In this document: piece by piece, positions 1 to 10,797 of the stretch
Numbering within the stretch: the stretch's first letter is position 1
How the letters are laid out: every line of letters starts with the position of its first letter
Assembly (NCBI RefSeq): GCF_032062135.1
Contig: NC_092859.1
Location: 72,355,006-72,419,005 of the forward strand
Direction of reading: 5' to 3'
DNA from: Pyxicephalus adspersus
Lineage: Eukaryota > Chordata > Amphibia > Anura > Pyxicephalidae
DNA length: 64,000 nucleotides
Program-made: the position numbers and the translations under genes
Notes under the pieces: generated by a model
Databases searched by the model: none
Told to the model about the DNA's origin: nothing
What the model saw: the letters and a program-made list of their open reading frames with translations, nothing else

Positions 1-205
1 CTCCCAAAGTCCAAGAAAGATACAATTTTATCAGTGAAGTTGGGTGATCCAATAAACCTGCAATGGGTTTCTTAAAATTATTTGCTATTTGATTGGCAAA
101 TGTTTTCATTCCATTCCAAGATTGCTGGATCACACAGGTCACTAATGAGAGTGTATCTTCTCCAGTCTTGAAGAGCTTTATTAAACCGGGCCCATTGTTC
201 CAACA
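1..205. repeat. Partial copy of a TIR-type MITE (family 'ataaatcaggctc')
   Basis: This stretch resembles the elements at 1,156-1,376 and 61,935-62,112. Shared blocks are the 'gctggatcac' region, an 'agtgtat...ctccagtcttg' block and 'gagctttatta'. The left part runs off the window. It looks like a non-autonomous DNA transposon remnant with no coding capacity. The family name is unknown to me. Confidence 0.5.
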
Positions 206-975
206 ATTATATAACAAAGAGGACAAGTGCAATATATACAATATACCAGATTTTGGTATTCAAAATAGGTAACAAATATGTTTTATGCCTTTGGTTTTCT
301 TATTGGGTTTTCAACATTTCCCAGAGTCCAAATGATATTGTACTTATACTATGCATTAAACTTAAGCATTATTACATAGTTTTCATTTCCTTACTTGGCA
401 TGTTTGAAGTTTCATGTCTTGGATTAACTCTACCAGGTCACTCTAGAGAAAAAATGAAAATAGTTTGTGATATAGTTTATACATGTGCAGTATGTATATA
501 TGCATTTTTATCACTATAATATTTTTATATAGTGTTACATTATTCTGCATGTCTGAGTTTCTAGGTTCTGCCATAAGATCATTAAAGGTTCAGTTATTTA
601 TGTTAACTGTTTTTCTATATAGTGAGCTGCCAAAGAGTGTCTGAAATATTAAACCATGAGCACAAAAAGATTAACTACTACGAAAAGTTAGGTTGGTTGA
701 TAAATGATGAGATATGTTTACTTGGTGGCACAATACTACTGCAGATATTCAAATCCTACAGCTGAAGATTCTGGCAGCCATTTTGCCAAAGCTTTGAACA
801 TAAAGATGTAGATGGTTAAACCTAACTGATTTGAATCAATGTTTGCAAAATTACAAGCAAGACCTAATTCACAAAGTAGTACAGGAGGACATCATCATGT
901 TGGGAGGATATTACATGACCTATCTAAAGACAATCAACACAGTCTGTATATATGCATATAAAATGTCATACTTAC
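206..975. other. AT-rich unique DNA, nothing recognised
   Basis: I see no gene, RNA or clear repeat here. The 88-codon open frame near the start has no recognisable protein character. Confidence 0.5.
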
Positions 976-1020
976 AACCAAGAGTGATGGCAGGCAGGTA
1001 GAGGGAAGAGCAGGTGCAAA
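976..1020 (-). CDS. Candidate short exon (45 nt, phase 0)
   Basis: Read on the minus strand, a T-rich tract ending in AG precedes a 45-nt block that is followed by the donor gtaagtat. The block is a multiple of three and is open in phase 0, giving FAPALPSTCLPSLLV. It is also open in the other two phases, so the frame is not proved by this block alone. It would be the most downstream of five candidate exons at 7,834, 7,454, 3,495, 2,657 and 976. I do not recognise the protein. The splice signals are visible; that the block is an exon is inference. Confidence 0.25.
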
Positions 1021-1155
1021 CTAAAAAAAAACATTAAAACATACACTGATATTATGTTAGACTGGTAATAATCTTTCAAATACATGTCTAGAATGCTAGC
1101 TAGTCCCTTATTTTAATTATTTTAATTAATATTTTAAGAAAAGGGCAGAGACATA

Positions 1156-1376
1156 GGGCTTGATTTATGAAACTCTCCAAGGTTGGAGAGAATACACTTT
1201 CCGATGTTAAACTGGGTGATATAGAAAACATGGAATGGATTTTAAAAAAGCATTTGCTATTTGCTAGCAAACATTTTGAATCCTGGACCAGATCCATTCC
1301 AGGTTTGCTGAGTTACCAGCTTCACTGATGAAAGTGTATTCTCTCCAGCCTTGGAGAGCTTTCATAAATCAGGGCC
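1156..1376. mobile_element. Palindromic MITE with ~45-bp terminal inverted repeats
   Basis: The left end (gggcttgatttatgaaactc) and the right end (reverse complement of gagctttcataaatcaggg) pair over about 45 bp. Each arm contains the 'ctctcc...agtgtatt' block in inverse orientation. There is no coding capacity. It is a foldback non-autonomous DNA transposon. Diverged relatives lie at 1-205, 20,860-20,942, 28,850-28,930 and 61,935-62,112. I could not assign a superfamily. Confidence 0.7.
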
Positions 1377-2211
1377 ATATACTGCACACTGATTCTAGGA
1401 AAGGTAAGAATTTATAAATGTGAGATTCAATCTAAGTGTAGAATGAGCTGACAGTTGTTTAAATTTTTTTCAGAGTTGGGCTTTAAGTTGTTGAAAAGCT
1501 ATTTTCAATATATTATTTGCATATTTGTATACAGAATTATATGACAAATAAATGTTAAATGCACATTTTGGGGGCATGTCTGGATGAAAGTTAGGAAAAT
1601 GTATACAGCTGGCCAGCTGAAAAATTTCCTTTGCATGTAATATTTGGCAAGTTCGTTTAAGCATACTATTTCTACAACATAAAGTGAATATACTAAGAAG
1701 TAGGCTGTTAATTTAGCAAAATGAAATTTCCAAGTTTCAAGTTTATGGAATTATTATACCAATGAATGGATGGCTATCATCATCAGCAGCTCTTAATTAT
1801 GTTCACTAAGCTAAGTGAAATTACGCACACTGCAGTGTGATATTACATCCTGTTAAGTGAATAGCATATATTCTATGTAAATCAACCCCATTGGTACCTA
1901 AATATTGCATGGCTTAACTGTGCTGAGTACTTAAAGGGAAACTAACAAGACATGAGCTTGTGCCTTTAACAGGTTATGTGTTACTATACTATTTAGCATT
2001 TTCAATTTTTTCCTTATTATGATTCTTAAGCTTTACATTTAAAAGCTAAAAATATGATAAATTGCTTTTTCTGTGTATATTATTTTTAGTGCTCTTGGAG
2101 CAAAACAATAGAAGTTATTAAAAATGACCAAGTGCAGTAATGCTTGTGATGTGCACTCACATTTTTATCAGGAAAACCACTAACCACAGAAACCAATAGC
2201 TGCAATAGTTA
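1377..2211. other. AT-rich unique DNA, nothing recognised
   Basis: No gene, RNA or defined repeat seen. The minus-strand 64-codon frame at 1,470-1,664 has no flanking splice signals and no family resemblance. Confidence 0.5.
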
Positions 2212-2636
2212 AAGTAAAGCGGGTTATCACAAAAAATTTTACTTTACATAAAACGCTAGACAACCAAGTCACTTATTCCAGGAGGCTTCTGGCTGATTTT
2301 CTTTTTTGCATGCGCAGTGAGATTGGCACTCTTTTTTTCCTATTTGCAGCAGGCTACGTCACCCGATCTCACTGCACAGTTGTGAGATCGGGTGGGGTAG
2401 CCTGCTGCAAATAGAACAAAAGGCTGTTCGCACTGCATATGCATGCATTTTTTCCCCTATTGACGAAAAGACAAGCACATTGGCAGAAGCCAAAAGAAGA
2501 TGATGGCACCCGGAGCTTCCTCTGCACCCGGACAAAGATGGACAACCGGGCGGCACAGGACCCAATCCAGAAAAGCAAGGAATCTGCTAAAGTAAAAGTG
2601 GATGAGGTGTTTTTTAGTTTAGTTCCTCTTTAAGTG
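2212..2636. mobile_element. MITE containing a 33-bp-arm palindrome
   Basis: The left end reads ttaaagtaaagcggg and the right end, read inverted, ttaaagaggaactaaac. The centre is a near-perfect hairpin with arms at about 2,340-2,371 and 2,382-2,414 (about 31 of 33 positions pair). The element is more GC-rich than its surroundings. Blocks such as 'ctacgtcaccc.atctc' recur in the element at 35,664-36,045, and a third, weaker relative starts near 10,918. The overlapping open frames are shadows of the repeat. Confidence 0.6.
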
Positions 2637-2656
2637 TTAGTAACATTTTGTCTTAC

Positions 2657-2704
2657 CAAACCACACAAAGTTCCCATATGTGATTGAGAAAGCCCAGACT
2701 TTTC
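2657..2704 (-). CDS. Candidate short exon (48 nt, phase 0)
   Basis: On the minus strand a good acceptor (tatatttgttttcag) precedes a 48-nt block, then the donor gtaagaca. Phase 0 gives EKSGLSQSHMGTLCGL. All three phases are open, so the frame rests on agreement with neighbouring candidates. The acceptor and donor are strong by eye. No protein family recognised. Confidence 0.3.
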
Positions 2705-3494
2705 CTGAAAACAAATATAATAAAAATGTGTTATTTGTTCTTTTGCATTATAAGTACATACACCTAACAGTTTATATTTGTACACAATGAATACAGTGAT
2801 TACATATATACATTTATACATAGATAAACGCAAATATCACAAGCTCTCAGTTATTTCTGTACTACAGATGTACACTTAGAGCCAACTAAGTTCTACTGTA
2901 TGTAAACAATTGGAGAACATTTTGTGCACCCATACATGGCTGTGGTGAATCAGGACAAAGTTCCGGGAAGCAAAAAACCTCTGGCCTTCCATGACACAGT
3001 TCAAAATGGGCACCTGTAGGCAATTAACTTTGCAGGTTAATTGACCTTTGAAGGTTAAGTCTAAACCGTAAACAGAATTTGTAGTTGTAATAATTCTGAA
3101 TTGTTAGGAAATTCATCTTTAAAGTTCAGGCACTAAATTAGTTTTCCTTTTGAATTCTAATGTAAACAAACAACCACTTGGGCTGTTGGGGACATATCAG
3201 ACCCAATCTCTTCCATTCACACTAAAATCATATAAAAAAAATCTCACCACAACCCCTATTTGTGTCAATACAGCTGTCAAAAAATGTTACATGTCCATTT
3301 GTAACCTAAGTTTTAATTTGAAAAGGTAAACATACAGTACAGTATACTGCAGGGTAAATTCACACGGTCATCTCTACTATCCTCCTTATTCTTTAATTTT
3401 GATCATTCTGTATTCAAAATGCATAATTAATCCATAATAAACAAACTATGAAATAACAGTGCAGAAACATAAGTAGTACTAAAGAAAAACTTAC
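2705..3494. other. AT-rich DNA between candidate exons
   Basis: No repeat or gene recognised. If the flanking minus-strand candidates are real exons this is an intron. Confidence 0.4.
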
Positions 3495-3560
3495 CACAAT
3501 TGGTCTAAGTTGATTAATAACAGTGTTGACAAGATCAGAGTTAGGTGTACCATGACTTCT
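3495..3560 (-). CDS. Candidate short exon (66 nt), possibly signal-peptide-bearing in an alternative phase
   Basis: On the minus strand an acceptor (ttaaatctaatttag) is followed by 66 nt and the donor gtaagttttt. Phase 0 is open and begins RSHGTPNSDLVNTV. An alternative phase contains an ATG followed by a strongly hydrophobic run (MVHLTLILSTLLLI), which looks like a signal peptide and would make this a first coding exon. The third phase has a stop. Phase 0 matches the only open phase of the upstream candidate at 7,834. I cannot choose between the readings without transcript data. Confidence 0.3.
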
Positions 3561-3766
3561 CTAAATTAGATTTAAAGTTAGAAAAATGAATAATAAAATA
3601 ATACAATGGAAACACAAATTGCTATTACTACCACCAGTAATATAATTATTAATATTATTATTAATTTAGTGCACCCTAAAAAGTATTATTCATAGTTTTA
3701 GTAGCTGAACACCTTAATAACTCAGAGATGATTTTTTTCTAGTTATCTGGTAGAGGACATCTAGTA

Positions 3767-4024
3767 TTTTGACTAAAACATCCCACCTACATTAACACAT
3801 TAAACATTATAAAAATATAATACCATTATTTCTAGATTGAATTTATAGATTTCTATTATTAACTATAGAAAAAAAATGTTGTTATTACATTGATCTCTAT
3901 TTTTGACTAAAACATCCCACCTACATTAACACATTAAACATTATAACAATATAATACCATAATTTCTAGATTGTATTTATAGATCTCTATTATTAACTAT
4001 AGAAAAAAATGTTGTTATTACATA
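3767..4024. repeat. Two-copy tandem duplication, period 134 bp
   Basis: The block starting ttttgactaaaacatccc at 3,767 is repeated at 3,901 with only a few differences, for example aaaaatataat versus aacaatataat and one fewer A in the poly-A run. Both copies end in gttgttattacat. High identity suggests a recent local duplication. No coding content. Confidence 0.9.
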
Positions 4025-4439
4025 TCACACCCTTTTTTGTTTCTTGCAGAACAATATTATTCATATTACCAGTGATATCTAACCTTTTTGATGAATAAAA
4101 AAAACTTTAGAAGAGCTTTCATATTTGAAGTTTGACTTGGTTTCAACAGATTTCTTAGGGCTGAGCTTTACATAAATGACTCAATTCACCTCTGATCTTC
4201 TGTTTTTTTAATACTTCAAGATTAAATATTTTCTTTCTTCTACATTTTTATTTTAATTCAATAATTGTGAATGAACTACAAACATCCATCCTCCACCTCC
4301 CTCTAGAATTAAACCAACTCAGAATGTTAGGTATATTCACTGGTATCCCCTTATAGTCCTATCGTCGGAAAAGTTAGCAATTTAACATAAATCAAAGACC
4401 ACATAAATATTTTTACTCATAAATGTAATAGACACTGTG

Positions 4440-5019
4440 GCTGCACTTATGCGGTATGTTTTTAATGTAAAAAATACGACAGCTTCACTCTTTACAGGTG
4501 AGCTCATTGACTTGTCAGGCTGTAAGGAGTCCTTAAATCACAAGACAGTCTGAACTGAATGACATATACATATATCACATATATTACAAATATGTGTTTT
4601 TATGTTTTCTTGAACTTCAGCTATAAATTTTGATTAGGAAAAAGTAAGAGGGTCCAAAAACCCCTTTACCAGTTTATCAGCACTAGGAGTAGTATAATGG
4701 CTTAAACCTTAGTGCATTTTCACTTAATTTTTTGCAAGTACTTGTGGTTGTTCAGGAGGTATGACAGTACAATTTTCAGCATCCTGGACAAATCAAAACT
4801 TATAATAAATTTGTGTAATAAAATAAAAAGTTCTAAGTCATTGCTAATTGTTTTTTTTTAATCTTTGTGTGTCAGGATTTTTTTTGGTAAATGAAACATG
4901 AACAGAGAGTATTGAGTTTATTTTTGCCCCTTGTAATGGCATTGCAGTGTACATCAACATTTTGTATCCAACCCTAAGTGCTAAGGTTCATGTAAGACAC
5001 TCTAAAACATTGAAACCCG
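4440..5019. repeat. Segment with a diverged paralogue at 62,350-63,060
   Basis: Several blocks occur in the same order at 62.35-63.06 kb: 'agcttcactct', 'acaagacagtctga', 'ttatcagcactaggagtag' versus 'tcatcaatgctaggagtaa', 'acttgtggttg', and 'gtaaatgaaacat...gtattgagttt'. Further blocks continue to 7.45 kb and 63.43 kb. This is an old dispersed segmental duplication. The function of the shared DNA is unknown. Confidence 0.75.
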
Positions 5020-5069
5020 TGCTTCTAAAAATTGGAACTCTTCTTGGCCGTATAATGCATACTTAAGAC

Positions 5070-5511
5070 CAGGGGTGCGCACACATTTTTTTGTCTCACA
5101 AGCTACTATTTAAAAGACCGATTCAAAATGATCTACTAACAATAAAAAAAAATGCTAAACATATATTAATGTATATATATACACCGAGTATGACACAGAT
5201 GTGACCAAAGCTAATGAGATGTGGAATGGCAGAACATTGCACAGACATTGCACTACAAGACTATAGTGACAGAAAAGCTACAGTTCACCTGTCATAGGAG
5301 AATGACGTGCTGCAAAAGAAACCGCCCAGCACTGCTCACCTCAGATTGCCCCCTCTGCCTCCCTCCCCACTCCCCAAATCCCCAGCATGCCTTTAGACAT
5401 ACAGCCTGCTGCTGGTTAACAGCAGGGAGGGATAAGGCAGGACTCTGCGATCGACTCGGGTTGCCTTTGCAATCAACTGGTAGATCGCGATTAAGATTTT
5501 GGGCACCCCTG
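5070..5511. mobile_element. hAT-type MITE with 8-bp target-site duplication
   Basis: The ends read caggggtgcgcacac and, inverted, caggggtgcccaaaa. They are flanked by 8-bp direct repeats CTTAAGAC (5,062-5,069) and CTTTAGAC (5,512-5,519), with one mismatch. A CAGGGGTG terminus with an 8-bp TSD is characteristic of the hAT superfamily. Diverged 'gatct' arms just inside both ends extend the inverted repeat. There is no transposase, so it is non-autonomous. The 98-codon plus-strand frame inside it is not a gene. Confidence 0.85.
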
Positions 5512-5519
5512 CTTTAGAC

Positions 5520-6454
5520 GATTAATGCCATGAGGCATAGGATAAACTTTATTTGTATACAGATATAGGTGTATATGTAGTGAGGGTATTGTTTTACCAC
5601 ATTAAAGATTTACATGCTGGACGAATATTGTTGGTCTTCCATTGGTATAATTGGCATGACTCTACGGATCACTTTGGATCACCTCATTTCTTTTCATGAC
5701 ACCATAGAAAATCAAAAGAAAGGTTTCTCTAAGAAATCTAAAGTCAGTTACGCAGTATTACTAGTATTGCTAGTAATACTAGTATTAAAGTTAATAAGTG
5801 CAGTACTAAAACCACTAATAAATATGAGATGACCAGCTGTGTAATTATTAATTATTGCTGTATATCAAAGAAATTAAACATTGATATGTTAATATTACAT
5901 GGCTGGTGATAAGTTTTCTTCATTCCCTGCATCCCCAGGTAAAGTGATGTTTAGATAACTTTAAATATTTAGATACATCACATCACATATACATAGCATC
6001 AGGAATTTTTTTTAAAAAATATATAACTTTTTACTATAATGATAAATAAACGTGGGAACGTACTAATAAATTTTTGTTGTATGAATCAAGTGATCATTCT
6101 AGCTAAATATATACCCTAATTACATAATGTATCAATGAAAATAATGCAATGAATTTACATTTGCATTATAATAGATGTTGTTGTTTTTCTACTGAATGTT
6201 TCGAGACCTACTATGACATTGATCAAGAGGATGTGGTTAAAAGCTTTAAGAGGAATTCAGACATTAAAAACAATAATATAGACAGATACCCACCCACCCA
6301 AAATACATTTTTAAATGCAGATACAATGTATTTACCAGTGTAGCAGCTGTATTGAAGACATGCTCAGCACTACACAAAGTACTAGTCTGTAAAGATACAT
6401 AAAGAGTTTAGAATATCCATAGATACAAAGTGCTACAAAAAAATAAAAAATATG

Positions 6455-6458
<4 letters not shown>
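5520..6458. other. AT-rich DNA, no gene recognised
   Basis: The frames here (for example 5,614-5,832) carry an AT-rich 'ctagtattg' stutter and no family signature. The right part, from about 6,340, is homologous to 63,225-63,330. Confidence 0.4.

Positions 6459-6493
<35 letters not shown>
6459..6493. repeat. (TA)n microsatellite
   Basis: Uninterrupted TA run of about 17 units. It abuts the insert starting TGTGGGA, and a second TA run lies on that insert's far side. Confidence 0.95.
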
Positions 6494-6496
<3 letters not shown>

Positions 6497-6710
6497 GGGA
6501 ATTAGCTTGACAAATGGTAGGTAACTAGCAGGACCGGATGCCATATCAGGGTTTTATTGAAAAAAACAACAACAAAATCATCCCAAGAGGAAGGCTTAAT
6601 GTCAGCCTGGTAAAAATCAAATCAAACACACAAGCACTTATCTTCAGCTGTCCCGTGTCTAAAACAGTCCATTTTCAAATAGGCAGAAAAACTAGAGTCA
6701 CCTTGTCTAT

Positions 6711-6873
6711 AGAGTCTTGTCTCTCCCTCTTACTGTAGAGTCTTGTCTCTCGCCCTCTTTCTGTAGAGTCTTGTCTCTCTCCCTCTTTCTGCAGAGTCTT
6801 GTCTCTCTCCCTCTTTCTGCAGAGTCTTGTCTCTCTCCCTCTTTCTGTAGAGTCTTGTCTTTCTCCTTCTTTC
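6711..6873. repeat. Minisatellite, ~31-bp unit, about 5-6 copies
   Basis: The unit is agagtcttgtctctctccct followed by ctttctgc/t. Units differ at a few positions. Open frames running through it arise from the stop-poor unit. Confidence 0.9.
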
Positions 6874-6939
6874 TCAGGAACACTGTGGAGCTGAAGCTCT
6901 CAAGCCCTCTCCATTACGGTCTTTTCCTGTTCCTCACAG

Positions 6940-7195
6940 AGACCACCTGTCTGTGTCTCCAAGTAGGGCTCCCTTACACAGAGCACCTGTCTTTGTCTCT
7001 CAGCAGAGCTCCCTCACACAGAGCACCTGTCTGTGTCTTCAGCACATCCCTCACACAGACCACCTGTCGGTGTCTCCAGCACATCCCTCACACAGAGCAC
7101 CTGTCTGTGTCTCCAGCACAGCCCTCACACAGAGCACCTGTCCGTGTCTCCTGCACAGCCCTCACACAGAGCACCTGTCTGTAGCTCCAGCACAT
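6940..7195. repeat. Minisatellite, ~38-40-bp unit, about 6-7 copies
   Basis: The unit is built around cagagcacctgtctgtgtct plus ccagcacatccctcaca. It directly follows the 31-bp array, and the two arrays fill most of the 6,494-7,336 insert. The 155- and 185-codon open frames here are explained by the repeat. Confidence 0.9.
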
Positions 7196-7333
7196 CCACT
7201 GACTGAGCTCCTGGCTCTATGTTATATCTCCACCCTCGTCAATTATCTCCCAGGTCCTCCACCTGTCCCTTTACACAGGAGAGGAATCCTGTGCAAATCT
7301 ATCTGCTTTCTAGTACCTTTCCTGATGGTTGCC

Positions 7334-7336
<3 letters not shown>

Positions 7337-7392
<56 letters not shown>
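7337..7392. repeat. Compound (TA)n(CA)n microsatellite
   Basis: A TA run to about 7,370 continues as CA to 7,392. It forms the right flank of the 6,494-7,336 insert. Confidence 0.95.
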
Positions 7393-7453
7393 AGTTGTCC
7401 TACAGAGAGATGCATGCACAGGAACAAAGAGTAAAATGGCAAACAAAACTTAC

Positions 7454-7501
7454 CAGAGTCTCCTCCAAGTCACCGACAAAATCGTCATCATCAAAATTAC
7501 C
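7454..7501 (-). CDS. Candidate short exon (48 nt, acidic peptide)
   Basis: On the minus strand an AG acceptor (tttcatttatgatag, a weak tract) is followed by 48 nt and a strong donor gtaagtttt. Phase 0 gives GNFDDDDFVGDLEETL, a markedly acidic peptide. One alternative phase is also open and one has a stop. The donor region and sequence 3' of it are conserved in the paralogous segment at 63,400-63,436, where the exon is cut by a MITE. The same phase as the 7,834 candidate supports a shared gene. Product unknown. Confidence 0.35.
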
Positions 7502-7833
7502 CTATCATAAATGAAACGTTTATTAATATTAAAGAAATAATTAGTGGATAACTAGAATGACTGGATAGGAAAACATGTTTAAAAGATATATTTTATTAAT
7601 ATAATAAAGTTATTCCTAATAATTGTGTAAATTATTGAAAGGTAAATCTATCCAAAAACCATACACCGTTTTTGGTAAAAGCAGAGTTCAAGTGCTGTCT
7701 ATCAGTTTTTTTTCTATTTTGAGAATAAATGTTGTCTGTCAAATAGATTTAGAGAAGCTATGGTTGTACAAAAACAAACATTAGGCTATCATGAATTAAG
7801 TATGTTAAATATGTTCTTGGTAATTTTATTTAC

Positions 7834-7893
7834 CAGTTCTGCATCATAATGGCACATTAGCATACCAGTTTTTAGACGTAGTGAATTAGAGTC
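7834..7893 (-). CDS. Candidate short exon (60 nt, phase 0 only)
   Basis: On the minus strand a good acceptor (tatttttgttttcag) precedes 60 nt, then the donor gtaaataa. Only phase 0 is open; the other two phases stop within the first few codons. The peptide starts DSNSLRLKTGMLMC and would join directly to the acidic 7,454 candidate. This is the most informative of the five candidates because the phase is forced. I do not recognise the family. Confidence 0.35.
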
Positions 7894-10472
7894 CTGAAAA
7901 CAAAAATAATTATCTAATCAGTTTCGATCTCCAATTTCAAAGTACATTCTAACATTGGGGATGCATGAATAAAATGTATACATTTTAAAGCAACTAAAAT
8001 AAAACTACTATAGTTTATAGGCAATCTCATTTTAGCTAAATATATCTAAACCCTCTCTATTTTCAATAAAATGTCATGTAGTTGCATAGGATGAATTTCA
8101 TAGTGAAGGCAACACTTGTAATTTTATTACCATTAACAATATGCTAGGATAAGGATTGCTATACAGGAAAGATAGAACAGAGATTTACCCATCTGCACAC
8201 GCCACGATCTTGCTTATTGGATAAACAAGAAATCTTTCATCTGTTGGTGAGTAACATATATCAACATTTCTTTTAGTGAGGCATAGATTCCTTATTAATT
8301 TTAATTATTTAATTAATTTTAAATGATACAACAGCCTGTAAAAACAGAAAAGTGTTTCCTATTTAATGATCCTATCTCTGGTGACAATTTACCAGCAATG
8401 GGATTACAAGTGCAATTATGATAATTTTTTGTAAGATGTAGAAATACAGTTGTCTCTCCGAAGCTTGATTACATGACATTTTAATCCAGATGAGCAGTAA
8501 AATGAGAAAAAGAGAGAAATGAGAAAATTATCAATGAAAAAATAGTTTGCAGGGGGGTGTTGCTTTGGGTGCCAATGACTGTCTGTCTAGAGACTTCAGT
8601 GCTAGAAATCTGTTGGGTCTGCAACCATTTTCTGGTAATCTCCCTGTAAATGCCAAAGTCTCAAAAACTCCAGCTCCAAAGTGAAAGCTCTAGCACTCCA
8701 CTGACCAAGAAAAAGGCATGGCTGGATTTGGTTAGGTTCTTGCCACTGAAAATCAAGGTTTGTGCACTCAGAGCTGATGCCTTCCCAAAGACCAAGAAGT
8801 ATATATATCTTAACTGTTTATACTAAATTTGAAGAGTTTTTCTTCCTGCCATATCTAACAGGTTCACTTTAGCAACAGCAACACATAAAAAAGTGTACAT
8901 ACATTTATACCAGTGTCATATATTTTCTTTATAGATTTAGTAAAAACAAAAATGATACAGAACTTTTAATGCATTGATCAAACATGTGGCTGGGAGCTCT
9001 GGAAGAGAGTCACTGAGAGCATTCACATAGAGGAGAGTACCTGAAATTGTAAAGTGATTTAGAGTTAAAAGGTACCTTTTTTAAAAGCAAGCATAAACTG
9101 AAAGAATTACAAGACTACTATTTCCCATTGCAGTCCCACATCCAAGCACTAGCATTTTCAGAAGGATGCAGATAATAAATAACACTGCATATTGCTTCTA
9201 TCCAGCAGTCTTAGATTATAGCCAGGGCTTTATTGTAAGATTGTATAGCACATATCCTACAATATTTTCCAAATAACAATAATTTATTTATATCATGTAT
9301 TGAAAATGTACTTAGTCACAGAATGTGCTTTATCTATAAATGTTATGTATAAAGTAAACATATGCATAGAGGTATATAGTTGCCAAAATATTATACACTA
9401 GTTTTTCTATCACATATTTATATACAGCAGCTTCATATATCCATTATAATCCTGAATGAATGTGAATGGCATTTCTAATTATAGTATTGATTCAAACTGT
9501 GCTTACCAGACTCATAGAGAAGGTTTATAGAAAACAGCAAAGAGTAAACCCCAGTCTTCATGGTTCTTCCTCACACTTTGTACGCAGTATGGTTTTCTTT
9601 GATCAAGAAGATAAAGTTGACTGTAAATTATCTGTTTTTTATACTTTGAGTACACACTGACATCAGGTAATACTGTACGTAGATAATGACACAGTTTGTT
9701 GTTGTTGGCAACAACTTAGAACACAACCCATGTTTGCTACGTTTTTCCACTAGGTACTGAGTGCAAATATCATTTGGCACCATGAACGCCTCAATGCTCC
9801 CAATTATTGGAATATATATAAGATATATATTTCAATAAGAATACCGTTTATTGCACTGGGAGATGATGGGTGCAGAATTTATCAGACATACTCATGCAAC
9901 TGATCTTAGGAGAAAAAAATGATCCTTGCCAATGCTAAGATGAATGCTATTTTTGCTTATGACATAATATAAATTCAACAAACACTGGGAAGGTGCATCC
10001 TGTAGATCAAACACAACCTATTGGCCATTATATGATGGGTACCAAATACCTTTGCGATGCTAAAATGCACCATGGGATGATTACTGGGCATGGAAAAAGG
10101 ATGATATAACTTTTAATATGTATAGGCAGGGATTGTAGATAATTATTTGTAAATAAATACTTTATGTACTAAATAAATTAGGTGCTGATCTGTGAAAATG
10201 TGCTCACCTAAATAAAATACTAAGTAAAATGTCATCTTTTTTTGAGCACATTCTTCACAGTGATGTTAATAAAAGATTGATATGCTACAGTTTTTTACGC
10301 AATACGATCCCAAGCTTGTTATAATTACTATTATGTTCTTGCACTTTATTATTTATTGTTTTATACCTTTTTTATTTCTTCTGTAATTCTGTGAAAATTT
10401 TCAATAAAATACAATTTCAAAACTGCATACAACTATATCATCGCCTAACCAGATATTTACCCTTTTAAGGCA
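7894..10472. other. AT-rich DNA, no confirmed feature
   Basis: Nothing I can assign. A 52-nt block at 8,189-8,240 (minus) has splice-like ends, but its phase does not fit the neighbouring candidates. A minus-strand open stretch near 8,985-9,050 has an acceptor-like start but no clear donor. No transposon ends were recognised. Confidence 0.4.
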
Positions 10473-10797
10473 TTAAGCTGTGTACACACTTGCAATTTTT
10501 GTCGTTGGAAAGGATCTTTCATGATCCTTTCCAACGACAAGGGAGTGCACGATGCATGAACGGTGCTGTACATACAGCACCGTTCTGCTCTATGGAGAGA
10601 GGAGGGGGAGAGCGACTGAGCGGCACCCTGCTGCGCGCTCTCCCCTTCCCTTTCATTAGGATCGGCTGACGTCCATCGTCCGTGGATCCGGCAGGTCGGT
10701 CGTCCGGACGATGGACGACACCGACTGTACACACGGCAGATTTTCGCCCGATAATCGGCATCGGCCGATAAAAATCTGACGTGTGTACGTAGCTTTA
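10473..10797. mobile_element. GC-rich MITE, termini taagctgtgtacacac
   Basis: The left end ttaagctgtgtacacac and inverted right end taaagctacgtacacac form short TIRs. The interior is far more GC-rich than the flanks and holds a perfect 16-bp-arm hairpin at 10,501-10,538 (gtcgttggaaaggatc and its complement). Relatives occur at 15,335-15,570, 28,231-28,460 and, shorter, 55,453-55,542. Minus-strand open frames of 117 and 80 codons inside it are not genes. Confidence 0.7.

Larger units (their letters stand above)
6494..7336 (-). mobile_element. Possible LTR-type insert inside a TA microsatellite
   Basis: The 843-bp block is bordered on both sides by (TA)n, as expected if it inserted into one microsatellite. 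Its left end is TGTGGGAATTAG. Read on the minus strand it ends ...CCCACA about 60 nt after an AATAAA signal. That geometry resembles an antisense LTR and the 19,409-19,970 solo LTR, which starts TGTGAGATAC. The right end has no clear TG terminus, and much of the block is two minisatellites. The assignment is tentative. Confidence 0.35.

Noticed and set aside
6717..7510. Frames of 155 and 185 codons
   Set aside because: Composed of two minisatellites and a TA/CA microsatellite.
8189..8240. 52-nt minus-strand block with splice-like ends
   Set aside because: Only one phase is open and it does not join in frame to the 7,834 candidate; no linking exon found.
9466..9660. 64-codon plus frame and an opposite-strand open stretch ending at a GTAAG
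   Set aside because: The minus reading hits a stop before the donor, and the plus frame has no support.
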